Shown: positions 52,501 through 59,989 of the stretch, one piece after another
Layout: each line of letters opens with the position of its first letter
How positions within the stretch are numbered: position 1 is the stretch's first letter
Assembly (NCBI RefSeq): GCF_014206875.1
Contig: NZ_JACIJO010000001.1
Span: forward strand, 1,054,001-1,118,000
DNA length: 64,000 bases
Source of the DNA: Algoriphagus iocasae
GTDB lineage: Bacteria; Bacteroidota; Bacteroidia; Cytophagales; Cyclobacteriaceae
Direction of reading: 5' to 3'
Notes under the pieces: generated by a model
What the model saw: the letters and a program-made list of their open reading frames with translations, nothing else
Told to the model about the DNA's origin: nothing
Database searches by the model: none
Made by a program: the position numbers and the translations under genes

Positions 52501-52676
52501 ACGTTGACTTCTGAAAAATTCACTTCAACCTCTAATTGTTCATCCAAAACCTTTTGAAGAGTGGACTGAAGCCGGTCTTTGAAAATGACAGGGAAAAATA
52601 GAAGAAAAAGGAAAAAGAGGAGTAAAAAGCCAAGGCCGAACTTCCATATTTTCGAATTCCAAAAATTCACTTTCAT
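49563..52676 (-). CDS. AsmA-like family envelope protein
   Basis: 1037 residues. A single N-terminal transmembrane anchor (about 13-35) is followed by a very long beta-strand-rich region. The N-terminal block LEVEVNFSEVNVSLIRHFPSLTVSMDELLLEG and the C-terminal block IAFRLGLPPLGIFGIPIKITGNQDEPNI are typical of AsmA-like proteins, which span the periplasm and help move lipids toward the outer membrane. The protein is predicted to be periplasmic. It starts 35 bases after the cyclophilin gene and ends 27 bases before the Gfo/Idh gene, so read-through into the sugar cluster is possible. Confidence 0.92.
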   Translation of the reverse strand: MKVNFWNSKIWKFGLGFLLLFFLFLLFFPVIFKDRLQSTLQKVLDEQLEVEVNFSEVNVSLIRHFPSLTVSMDELLLEGSSPFQTDTLLYSKELALGISIPSLFSEKYIVDEIYLKDAVLKLMRDKDGNSNFDVVKPTPKDSVEKEQSPLNLEIETFHFTNSRFLYQDTSLDMICDAKGIDYKGSGILENENFNLTSDITIEELQLLYEDFPILNKNKVVASLLTQINTESTSLTFLRNELKINQLPMNFVGKLEFIPGGYDMNFVLESFDSGLEDIFSLIPQDLMPDLGKTKITGKGDIVASLQGLYLPEENEMPALVINMGVSNGEILHNEASQPIKDLGFRLNLRLPALDPSQFEFDLDSLNLNLDDGNLNGFFHLKNLNPSQINSELKADLDLGLLNKALGTKSLDYRGKFNLDFSSSGNLKSEPDPNELRNPEVIITRIPKFNLKTSLSDGYLKWNQLPEAIQNIDINLSITSPDSLPKNLNFSFDKINFKVIDQITSGNLSYNLALEREVNANLKSSFDLGDIPKFYPLDSGFLLNGKIDLDLIASGKYNPETKESPIVNADFKLSNGFIQTPYHSESIQDLSILLSVKSNSNSISDLKFTIQPIEFTFAGQPFFLAANLQNPENLSYDINSKGRLDLGKLYSFFGVDGYDLDGFLITDFSLKGNQNDAINGDYNKLDNSGSIQVQDITLRTDLLPQPVELKKGLLEFNQDKISFSDFLTSYQSNEITSSGFFYNYLGYAVDPEELLKGEITVNSTFINFDDFMFFGEETPGKVDSMGSVSGVIVPPKNLDIALNANIDSIHFEELVIKNFQGKLSTKPEIINLEKAEFELAGAKISMSGNYQAKNPYSATFEYQIDAKEFDINRAYQEIKMFQEMASFAEYASGIASLSYHLEGKINAQMEPVLPSIKGKGVLGLKEVKLKGFKLMNTIAKETENAELEDPNLNDVEIETSIENNLLTIPRTKMRIAGFRPRFEGQVSLDGDMSIAFRLGLPPLGIFGIPIKITGNQDEPNIEVGKITEGDTLEEVKDNN

Positions 52677-52711
52677 AGATTTTAAAAATTAAAGGCCTGA
52701 TGCAGATAAGA

Positions 52712-53296
52712 TTACAAGTTACCCATTTTATCAATTTTTGAAGCTGGGAGGTATTTGATTTTAATTTTCATGGAAACAGGCTCCATTGGCTCATCTTGAT
52801 CATTTGTTTCTATTTGAGCGATTTTTTCCACCACCTCCATTCCTTTTATTACCTGTCCAAAAACGGTATAGTCTCCGTCCAATCGATGAACTCCCTCCGG
52901 ATTTTGAATAATATAAAATTGGCATCTAGCACTGATTTTTTCAGGATTGCCATCTCTTCCAGCTCCGACCGCTCCATATTGATGAGTCAATTCTGGAATG
53001 ATTTCTGGTGCCAAAAGATATTCAGGATCATTAAAACCATCTTCTGTATCAGGACAGCCTCCTTGGTTGACAAAATTGGGGATCACCCTGTTGAAAGTCA
53101 AAGTATCCCAATAACCGGCTTCGGCTAGTTCAATAAAGCTATCACGATGATTAGGAGTTCTATCATCAAGTGAAATAAGGATTTTTCCTTGGGGAGTCTT
53201 TATCTCCGCGACAGGAACTTTCTTTTGAGCAACAGATTTAATGATGGAAAAAGAAACCAAAAATAATGTGATCGTGAATAGTCTAATCATGTTCAT
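52712..53296 (-). CDS. Secreted cyclophilin-type peptidyl-prolyl isomerase
   Basis: 194 residues with an N-terminal signal peptide (hydrophobic 3-20, then VAQKK). Cyclophilin hallmarks are EIKTPQGKILISLDDRTPNHRDSFIELA, GYWDTLTFNRVIPNFVNQGG, ARCQFYIIQN and DYTVFGQVIKGMEVVEKIA. It catalyses cis-trans isomerisation of proline bonds in periplasmic proteins. It is the first gene of the run that continues with the AsmA-like protein (35 bases). It is divergent from the histidine kinase gene, with an inverted repeat between them. Confidence 0.93.
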   Translation of the reverse strand: MNMIRLFTITLFLVSFSIIKSVAQKKVPVAEIKTPQGKILISLDDRTPNHRDSFIELAEAGYWDTLTFNRVIPNFVNQGGCPDTEDGFNDPEYLLAPEIIPELTHQYGAVGAGRDGNPEKISARCQFYIIQNPEGVHRLDGDYTVFGQVIKGMEVVEKIAQIETNDQDEPMEPVSMKIKIKYLPASKIDKMGNL

Positions 53297-53325
53297 AGCT
53301 CGTACGTAGTTGTTGATCTAAATAT

Positions 53326-53347
53326 AAAATCAATTCAAATTGATTTT
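53326..53347. promoter_or_regulatory. Inverted repeat AAAATCAAT-TCAA-ATTGATTTT between cyclophilin and kinase genes
   Basis: Nine-base arms at 53326-53334 and 53339-53347 are perfect complements around TCAA. A further AAATTGATTTT copy lies at 53353-53363 in direct repeat with the right arm. The element lies in the divergent control region, 54 bases upstream of the kinase start. It is AT-rich, so its significance is uncertain. Confidence 0.4.
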
Positions 53348-53400
53348 GGTAGAAATTGATTTTATTTAGATTGTTTTTCAGAGATAATTAATTTTAAATA

Positions 53401-54618
53401 ATGGATAATAAATATACTCTTGAGAGTGAATTAGAGAGATTATTGGCTTTAAGTAATTTAGATTTAGATTATTACGATGGAAAACATGGAGTAAAGTGGC
53501 TCGCTGAGATGGCAGCAAACGTGGCAGGTACTAAAGTTTCCTTGATCAATTTGATCGATTCCTACACGCAGTGGACCATTGCTAATGTAGGAATGGAAAT
53601 TTCCAATATGGCCAGAGAAGACTCTGTTTGCCAATACACCATGGAAAATGAAGAAGGAGAGATTTTTGAAGTAAATGACTTGCGGGAAGACGATCGCTTT
53701 AAAGAGAAATTTTACGTAAAAGAAGATCCCAACCTGACATATTATCTTGGAGTGCCACTGACCACTGCGGAAGGGTATAATTTAGGGGCATTGTGTGTAA
53801 TGGATGTGGAAGAGAAGAACATCGTTACTGAGAAGAGGGAGCTTTTAAAATTGATCGCAAGGCAGATTGTCGATCGACTAAAGATTAACAGCAAGTTGGC
53901 AGAGCTGAAGGACCAGATGGGGGATATCTTGCAAAGTCAGAAAAAACTTGCTCACGACGTCAGAGGTCCAATCGGTGGAATCGTTGGCTTGGCTGAAATA
54001 ATCAAGATGCAGGGAATGGATAACCAAATTGAGGAAGTATTGGAATACATGGATCTTATCCAAAACAGCGGGGATTCAATTCTTGATTTGGCTGATGAAA
54101 TCCTCAATCAAAATTTCGATCCAAAACTTCAAATGATCCGCGATCCAAAGGATCATGAATTCACTTTGCTGCTTTTCAAAAATAAAATTCAAGCCATGTT
54201 TGAGCCGCAGGCGATGGTGAAGAAGGTGAATTTCATCGTAGAAGTTGGGAGCTCAAATCATTTTACACCTTTTCCAAAATCAAAACTGATGCAGATCGTT
54301 GGTAATTTGATTTCCAATTCCATCAAATTCACTCCTGCTTATGGCACCATTTCGATTTTCCTGCATTTAGAGGTTAATGAGGGAAAAGAGTTTTTAAACA
54401 TTACAGTGAAAGATACCGGCACAGGCATGCCTCAGCAAAAAATAGATCAAATTTTAGCCGAAGAGGCTAGCAGTGAAAAAGGAACTTCCGGTGAAAAGGG
54501 ATTTGGTTTTGGACTACATGTAGTCACCAAACTCGTGAATGAACTGGGAGGGAAAATGGAAATTGAGTCTGAGCCAAGTCAGGGAACAACCTTTAAAATT
54601 GGAATCCAATTCAACTGA
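53401..54618 (+). CDS. Cytoplasmic GAF-domain sensor histidine kinase
   Basis: 405 residues without membrane segments. A GAF-type sensor (about 20-160) shows ANVAGTKVSLINLIDSYTQW and YYLGVPLTTAEGYNLGALCVMD. The dimerisation helix carries the H-box LAHDVRGPIGGIVG with His185. The ATPase has the N box LISNSIKFTPA, G1 DTGTGMP, and G2 GFGFGLHVV. It should autophosphorylate His185 and pass the phosphate to a response regulator. No regulator is adjacent; the only other two-component gene seen is the orphan receiver at 8587. The end overlaps the convergent acyltransferase by eight bases. Confidence 0.93.
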   Translation: MDNKYTLESELERLLALSNLDLDYYDGKHGVKWLAEMAANVAGTKVSLINLIDSYTQWTIANVGMEISNMAREDSVCQYTMENEEGEIFEVNDLREDDRFKEKFYVKEDPNLTYYLGVPLTTAEGYNLGALCVMDVEEKNIVTEKRELLKLIARQIVDRLKINSKLAELKDQMGDILQSQKKLAHDVRGPIGGIVGLAEIIKMQGMDNQIEEVLEYMDLIQNSGDSILDLADEILNQNFDPKLQMIRDPKDHEFTLLLFKNKIQAMFEPQAMVKKVNFIVEVGSSNHFTPFPKSKLMQIVGNLISNSIKFTPAYGTISIFLHLEVNEGKEFLNITVKDTGTGMPQQKIDQILAEEASSEKGTSGEKGFGFGLHVVTKLVNELGGKMEIESEPSQGTTFKIGIQFN

Positions 54619-55756
54619 TAGAATTGGATTCCAAGCTCTTTTTCTGATTGTTGACAGGATTTGCATACATCGCCAAAAAGTTTTTGACCATCAGTGTGTT
54701 TTTGGTGTCAACTTTTTCGATTAAACGCTTTTCGAATGCATTTTTTTCTTCTACGGAGTAATGTGCTTTGTATTCATCATCCCCATAAAGTAAGTCATGT
54801 GCTATGTAATTACTTGGCCAAAGCTTATATCCAGACCAAATTTTCTGGTCGATTACATTGGCTAAGTGACTAAGTTTCTCACTTTGATTCAGCTCCATTT
54901 TGGAGATTTCTGAGATTTCCTCATTCAAAACTCCATTCACTTGAATATGAATTCGTTTCTTCGTTCCCATGATGCCACGCAAAAGATTTAGGAAATCTTC
55001 ATTTTCACTTTTGACGTACTTTTCATCTCTGGATTTAGCCAGCAACTCAGGCATTTTTAAAATGTCCGTAGGATCGTATTCGTAAGAAATGGAAATCGGA
55101 ACCACTCTGATTTTCTCGAAATACCCAAATGGATTATTTCCCTCTTCTGCAAGAGTCAGCATTTTCAGAACACCACGCTGAGTTGCATCATTTCCATCTT
55201 TGGTTCTGCCTTCCCGCTGTGCAGTCCAGACAGATCTGTTCTCATGAACCAAGGACTTTTTGATATACTCTGAAGCCATCATAGAGCTCTCCAATAAGGC
55301 TCTTCCTTGCAAACCTCGTTTGATAGCAAAGTTTCTGTTTAATCTGGAAAGGGTATGCAAAAACTTCTTTTTGATAAGATTATCACCAATGGCAGAAGTA
55401 GTCAAAACCAATCCATTTTCATAGAGAGAGGCATTCAATAGAGAAGTGTCCAGAATGATGTCTCTATGATTGGAAATAAACAAATAGGAAGTATTCGGTT
55501 CTAGTTTTTCAAAACCATCGATACTGAGTCCGTCAGAGCTTTTTTCCAAGACTTTTTTGACTCCTGGGTAAATAAAGTTGATCTGAAAATCACGGAGAGA
55601 ATGCGTGTGAAGCATGAGGTCTTTCCAGTGATCTTTGGAATCATGAGGAAATGTGAAATTCATCATGGCCTCAAGCATCGGGTCATCCACTATTTCTCGA
55701 ATAGCATCATTCGCTTCTGCATCATAAAAAGGCCTGATCGAATCAAATTTTGACAT
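54611..55756 (-). CDS. Phospholipid acyltransferase-like protein (PlsC/PlsB domain)
   Basis: 381 residues. The acyltransferase motif H-x4-D is in FISNHRDIILDTSLL, and the second block is KRGLQGRALLESS. Then the EGRTKDG and VPISISYEYDPTDI regions follow in the usual order of 1-acyl-glycerol-3-phosphate acyltransferases. The N-terminal 85 residues and C-terminal 120 residues are longer than in short PlsC proteins and are close to the Bacteroidota type. It probably acts at the inner membrane on lysophospholipid or aminolipid. It is convergent with the histidine kinase gene. Confidence 0.85.
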   Translation of the reverse strand: MSKFDSIRPFYDAEANDAIREIVDDPMLEAMMNFTFPHDSKDHWKDLMLHTHSLRDFQINFIYPGVKKVLEKSSDGLSIDGFEKLEPNTSYLFISNHRDIILDTSLLNASLYENGLVLTTSAIGDNLIKKKFLHTLSRLNRNFAIKRGLQGRALLESSMMASEYIKKSLVHENRSVWTAQREGRTKDGNDATQRGVLKMLTLAEEGNNPFGYFEKIRVVPISISYEYDPTDILKMPELLAKSRDEKYVKSENEDFLNLLRGIMGTKKRIHIQVNGVLNEEISEISKMELNQSEKLSHLANVIDQKIWSGYKLWPSNYIAHDLLYGDDEYKAHYSVEEKNAFEKRLIEKVDTKNTLMVKNFLAMYANPVNNQKKSLESNSIS

Positions 55757-55844
55757 AGATGGGTGCTGAGTTATCCTGCAAAAAGCAAAATTTAGGTCAA
55801 TTTTTGAAGTTTCTCCTGTAAATCATTTTTGCTTTCTTCTGTAA

Positions 55845-56696
55845 TTATTCCCATTTCAGGTGTTTAGAAAAGAATAAAAGATGATAAGGAAGTGACTCTG
55901 TCCAGTAATTCCAAGTGTGAGCTCCAGGTCTTTCTGTATAATCATGGTCAATTTTATTCTCTAAAAGCAATTGGTGCATCTGACGATTTGTTTTTATCAG
56001 GAAATCATCCACCCCAATATCCAGAGTGAGTGCGACACCATTTTCTTTGATTTTGTCTACCAAGCCCACAGCGGTATACTGCGAGAAAGGAGCATCATAA
56101 ATCAGGTCTTCTCCAAGCATTGCCTTTTGCTGAGTAGTACGAAGTTTCTGAAAATCTTCCGGCACTATCCACATACGGGTATCAATATTCATTACTCCAC
56201 TCATGCTGCCCGCTGCAATAAATAATTCCGGGTGTTTTGCGCTAAGAATGATTGCTCCATGTCCACCCATAGATAGTCCCGTGATTGCTCTGGATTCTCT
56301 TTTGTCCAAGGTTCTGTACTTCTTATCAATTTCTGGGATCAGTTCTTTGATAATGTAGGTTTCATACTGGACAGAATCCATCATCGGGCTGTCGTAATAA
56401 TAGCTAGCTGGACCCACACTAGGTGTAACAATAATCAAGTTGTATTGATCTGCGAGTTGATTAACCAAACCAGGCTCAGTTACCTTTTTGTGCCAATCAT
56501 TAAAAGCCCCGCTTCCACCATGAAGAAGGTATAGTACTGGGTAACTCTTAGATGAAGATGAATAGGAAGAGGGTGTGGTGACTGCTGCTTTTAAGTTTTT
56601 CTTCATCACCGGACTGTAAACTTCCAGTGTATCAACTTTTGCCTGTGCAAAAGCAAAGGAGGGAAGAAAGAAAAGCAAAAGTAAGATTCTGTTCAT
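55845..56696 (-). CDS. Secreted esterase, paralogue of the one at 33268
   Basis: 283 residues with a signal peptide ending AFAQA. The family order is YPVLYLLHGGSGAFNDW, the elbow GLSMGGHGA with Ser142, AAGSMSGVM, Asp in DIGVDDFLI and His in GAHTWNYWTESLPYH. Blocks such as AITGLSMGG, AKHPELF and LADQY are shared with the esterase at 33268-34119, and the length is identical, so they are paralogues. Both are exported and probably cut ester groups from glycans or feruloyl-like conjugates. Monocistronic. The next gene is divergent. Confidence 0.9.
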   Translation of the reverse strand: MNRILLLLFFLPSFAFAQAKVDTLEVYSPVMKKNLKAAVTTPSSYSSSSKSYPVLYLLHGGSGAFNDWHKKVTEPGLVNQLADQYNLIIVTPSVGPASYYYDSPMMDSVQYETYIIKELIPEIDKKYRTLDKRESRAITGLSMGGHGAIILSAKHPELFIAAGSMSGVMNIDTRMWIVPEDFQKLRTTQQKAMLGEDLIYDAPFSQYTAVGLVDKIKENGVALTLDIGVDDFLIKTNRQMHQLLLENKIDHDYTERPGAHTWNYWTESLPYHLLFFSKHLKWE

Positions 56697-56768
56697 AGTG
56701 TAATAGGATTTGGGATTTATCGAAAGTCCAAAATAGGGATAAATTGAAAATAAACTGAATTTACATCC

Positions 56769-56780
56769 TGACTTAAGTCA
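56769..56780. promoter_or_regulatory. 12-bp palindrome TGACTTAAGTCA between the esterase and AI-2E transporter genes
   Basis: A perfect 12-base palindrome in the 127-base divergent region, 73 bases upstream of the esterase start and 44 bases upstream of the transporter start. A site for a dimeric regulator is possible; the length also allows chance. Confidence 0.3.
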
Positions 56781-56823
56781 TATTTCCAAGATTCGAAAAT
56801 CCCTATCTTTAACATAGAAAGCT

Positions 56824-57906
56824 ATGAAAAGTACGACTCTTCAAAATATCGCTTACTTTTTTATTGTCCTGGTTTTTGGGTCAATCATCTTAATGGAAGG
56901 GGCTTTCATTTTTGTACCTCTGGTTTGGGGAGTTTTTTTTGCATTCGCTTTGAATCCCATGTCCAATTGGCTAGAAGAGAGGAGAATTCCCAGAGGCATC
57001 GCCATTATTATCAGCATCCTTATAGTTAGTGTGTTGGCCTTTGGTGTGTTTTATTTGCTTCTGAATCAAATGATCGGGTTGATCGGGGATATTCCGGAAA
57101 TTGGATCCCAATTTAGTTCCAAGATGGAATCCTATCTGGAGGAAATTCAAGCTACGACAGGGATCAATCTGCTTGACAACAATGAAAAAATCTATGATCA
57201 GATAGTTGATTTTGGGAGTATAAACCAGACGCTATTTGCTACAGGAAAGTCAATTGCCTTAGCGGGAATAATTCCTCTTTTCATCTTTCTATTGCTTTAC
57301 TACAAAGATTTTTTTGTCGAATTCCTGTATAGAAACTCCAAAGATTCTAATGAAAAAATTATTGAATGGGCAAAAGAATCGGGGAGGGTTATCCAATATT
57401 ATTTGGCTGGAATGCTGAAAGTGACGGTGATCGTTGCGATCATGGCAGGGATCTTCTTTTATATAATCGGAGTAAAGTATTTTCTCCTTTTCGCCGTCTT
57501 TATAGCTTTGATGAACTTGATTCCTTACGTTGGTGTCTTTGTAAGTTCACTTTTTGCCATTTTATACGTGTTTTTGACAACGGATTCGGCTCTTTATCCA
57601 TTTTTGACCTTCCTGGTTTTATGGGGAATTCAACTTCTGGAAAATAACCTGATCACTCCATTGGTAGTAGGGGCACAAGTTCAGGTAAATGCCTTTGCCG
57701 TAGTTCTTTCAATTTTAATCGGTGGTTGGGTTTGGGGGATTTCAGGAATGATATTATTCATTCCTTTGGTCGGTGTGCTGAAGATTACTTTGGAAAAAAG
57801 GGAGAATTATAAGGCTTATGGATTTTTGCTGGGCGATGAAATCATTGTGTCAGAGAAAAATGAAAATTTCTGGAAGCTATTTAAAAGGAAGATTCACAAA
57901 GAATAG
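56824..57906 (+). CDS. AI-2E family (PerM/TqsA-like) transporter
   Basis: 360 residues with seven to eight hydrophobic segments. The family features are FAFALNPMSNWLEERRIPRGIAII, a long amphipathic loop (about 90-150) with FGSINQTLFATGKS, IPLFIFLLLYYKDFFVEF and the conserved NLIPYVGVFVSSLFAILY. The final VVLSILIGGWVWGISGMILFIPL closes the fold. Members export autoinducer-2 or act as sodium/proton exchangers; the role here is not known. It stands before the TetR-efflux operon with about 108 bases between, so it is probably a separate unit. Confidence 0.9.
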   Translation: MKSTTLQNIAYFFIVLVFGSIILMEGAFIFVPLVWGVFFAFALNPMSNWLEERRIPRGIAIIISILIVSVLAFGVFYLLLNQMIGLIGDIPEIGSQFSSKMESYLEEIQATTGINLLDNNEKIYDQIVDFGSINQTLFATGKSIALAGIIPLFIFLLLYYKDFFVEFLYRNSKDSNEKIIEWAKESGRVIQYYLAGMLKVTVIVAIMAGIFFYIIGVKYFLLFAVFIALMNLIPYVGVFVSSLFAILYVFLTTDSALYPFLTFLVLWGIQLLENNLITPLVVGAQVQVNAFAVVLSILIGGWVWGISGMILFIPLVGVLKITLEKRENYKAYGFLLGDEIIVSEKNENFWKLFKRKIHKE

Positions 57907-57993
57907 ATGCAGCTGCCACACAAGGCCAAAATTCTCCACTCAATTTATTTTTAACTTTTTTTCACACATTCAGGAACTATTTGTATCATGCTA

Positions 57994-58011
57994 TGATTGA
58001 ACGTTCATTCA
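57994..58011. promoter_or_regulatory. Probable TetR-type operator TGATTGAACGTTCATTCA
   Basis: This 18-base sequence is a palindrome with only one mismatched pair, around the perfect core TGAACGTTCA. The end lies three bases before the ATG of the TetR gene, so binding would block the 5' end of the operon transcript. The sequence has the GAACG/CGTTC form common in TetR/AcrR sites. It may autoregulate the TetR-TolC-MFP-RND operon. Confidence 0.7.
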
Positions 58012-58014
58012 GTT

Positions 58015-58593
58015 ATGGAGAATTTGCAAAACAAAAAGGAAAGTATCCTCGAAAGCGCCCTTGTACTTATCAATGAGCAGGGGTTTCATGGATGCCCGGT
58101 AAGTAAAGTCGCAAAAAATGCGGGTGTGGCTGCAGGTTCAATTTATACTTACTTCGACAGTAAGGAAGAATTGATCATGGGAGTTTTTGAATATGTGTCA
58201 GAAAAAATCAAGGAATATGTATCCAGTAAGGACGATGAGTCTATGGAATATGAAATTCGATTTTTCAATTATTGGAAAAATTACACGGAATATTTTGAAC
58301 TCAATCCAGCACACCATGGGTTCTATGACCAATTCGTAAATTCACCTTTTCATTCTGAAAATTCCCAATTAAAACCTAATGGTTGGCATGAGTGGGCCAA
58401 TCAATTTTTCCAGTCAGGAATTGACTCGGGAGCTATCAAATACATAAACCCAACGGTACTGGCGATTTTAGTCAACTCGAATATCAATTCGGTAGTCAGA
58501 ATCAAAAATAACTTTAAGAATAGGTTTGCAGAGAAAAATGTAAACCTGGAGGAGATTTCCAGTTTGATCTGGGAAGGGATTAGAAACAAGTAA
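58015..58593 (+). CDS. TetR/AcrR-family transcriptional regulator of the efflux operon
   Basis: 192 residues from the ATG at 58015; an in-frame TTG at 57997 lies within the operator palindrome and is rejected. The N-terminal HTH is KESILESALVLINEQGFHGCPVSKVAKNAGVAAGSIYTYFDSKEEL, with GSIYTYFDSKEEL as the recognition and end segment. The C-terminal domain is helical and would bind a ligand, with aromatic residues such as FNYWKNYTEYFE. It lies 44 bases before the TolC gene in the same operon. It probably represses the efflux pump until an inducing compound binds. Confidence 0.93.
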   Translation: MENLQNKKESILESALVLINEQGFHGCPVSKVAKNAGVAAGSIYTYFDSKEELIMGVFEYVSEKIKEYVSSKDDESMEYEIRFFNYWKNYTEYFELNPAHHGFYDQFVNSPFHSENSQLKPNGWHEWANQFFQSGIDSGAIKYINPTVLAILVNSNINSVVRIKNNFKNRFAEKNVNLEEISSLIWEGIRNK

Positions 58594-58637
58594 CCCAAAC
58601 CTTTGTTCGAGTTTAATTTTATTCAATAAACAGTTCT

Positions 58638-59963
58638 ATGTTTAAAAAGCATGTTTTGCTAGTTGGAATGAGCATTTTTCTCTTTTCGACGACTGGCTTT
58701 GGCCAGGAGGATCCACCAATTCCACAGGGTGAATTGTCCCTGGAGGAAATTTTAGAGTATTCATTGCTGAACAGTCCACTTATCCGACAGTCTCAGATCG
58801 ATGAAGAAATCGGAGATCAGGAAATCAAATCCAGTTTGGCGGGATGGTTTCCACAGATTTCTGCCTCCGCTGGAGGTTCTTATAATATCAAGTTGCAAAC
58901 CCAAGTAATTGGTGACCAGCTGATCACATTTGGCCAGCCTTGGAATTCCAATGTGTTGTTTCAAGTAAACCAAACACTCTTCAACAGAGATCAATTATTC
59001 GCTTCTAAAACCTCCAAGTACTATCGTGAGCAATTGGAAAAGGTGACTGAAAATAGTCGAATCAATACCATCGTGGAGGTGAGCAAAGCCTATTACGACA
59101 TCTTGTTGGCAAGCGAACAGCTTAATGTATTAGATGAAAACATGGTGAGGCTGGAAAAGCAATACAAAGATGCCGTCAGTAGATATGAAGCGGGTTTGGT
59201 AGACAAAACAGACTATCAGCGAGCGAGCATTGCACTTGCCAACGAAAGGAGTGATCGAAACCGGGTGAAGACTTCTTTTGATGCGAAATATGCCTACCTA
59301 AAACAGTTAATGGGCTATCCGGATAATGCCGATTTCACTGTCGAGTTTAATCGTGAGAAAATGCTCGATGATATGTTTATGGAAGAATCTGAACCTTTGG
59401 TACTGGAGAATCGAGTGGAATATCAGTTGATGAAAACCCAACAGACTTTGAACGAGATTCAGACAAGCTATGAGAAGTGGAATTATCTTCCTGAGCTTTC
59501 TGCAAATTATCGGTACAACTGGCTGTTTTTCAACCAGGAATTCTCCAATCTATATAATCAATCTTACCCTACTTCTGCTGTTGGGTTAACGCTTGCGCTT
59601 CCGATTTTTCAAGGAGGAAAAAGAATGCACAGGGTAAGGATAGCAAATCTACAGGTAGAGCGGGGAGAAATAGATCTTCGAAATCTTTCCAGTCAGATCA
59701 AGACGGAATACAAAGTGGCTTTGGCAAATTACAAAAGCAGTCTGTACGAATGGGAAGCCATTCGCGAGAATATGGAAATGGCCGAAGATGTTTACAATAT
59801 CATCAAATTACAATACGATGAAGGGATCAAAGCTTATGTGGATTTGGTCGTGGCTGAATCCGATTTAAGAACAGCCCAGATCAATCACTTAAATGCTGTC
59901 TATCAGGTCTTGGAAAGTAAGCTGGATCTGAAGAAAGCCCTTGGAATCATCGAATACAATTAA
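58638..59963 (+). CDS. TolC-family outer-membrane efflux protein
   Basis: 441 residues with a signal peptide (ends TTGFGQ). The two TolC repeats show LSLEEILEYSLLNSPLIRQSQIDEE, VEVSKAYYDILLASEQLNVLDENM and, in the second half, GLTLALPIFQGGKR and YDEGIKAYVDLVVAESDLRTAQ. It forms the trimeric tunnel of the tripartite pump in the outer membrane. It follows the TetR gene by 44 bases and the adaptor by 26, so all are in one operon. Confidence 0.95.
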   Translation: MFKKHVLLVGMSIFLFSTTGFGQEDPPIPQGELSLEEILEYSLLNSPLIRQSQIDEEIGDQEIKSSLAGWFPQISASAGGSYNIKLQTQVIGDQLITFGQPWNSNVLFQVNQTLFNRDQLFASKTSKYYREQLEKVTENSRINTIVEVSKAYYDILLASEQLNVLDENMVRLEKQYKDAVSRYEAGLVDKTDYQRASIALANERSDRNRVKTSFDAKYAYLKQLMGYPDNADFTVEFNREKMLDDMFMEESEPLVLENRVEYQLMKTQQTLNEIQTSYEKWNYLPELSANYRYNWLFFNQEFSNLYNQSYPTSAVGLTLALPIFQGGKRMHRVRIANLQVERGEIDLRNLSSQIKTEYKVALANYKSSLYEWEAIRENMEMAEDVYNIIKLQYDEGIKAYVDLVVAESDLRTAQINHLNAVYQVLESKLDLKKALGIIEYN

Positions 59964-59989
59964 TTCTGCATCTCTAATTATCAATCATA

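Noticed and set aside
57980-57999. TTTG and TATGATTG as a promoter for the TetR operon
   Set aside because: The boxes are only eight bases apart, far from the 17-23 expected, and the second box has a mismatch.
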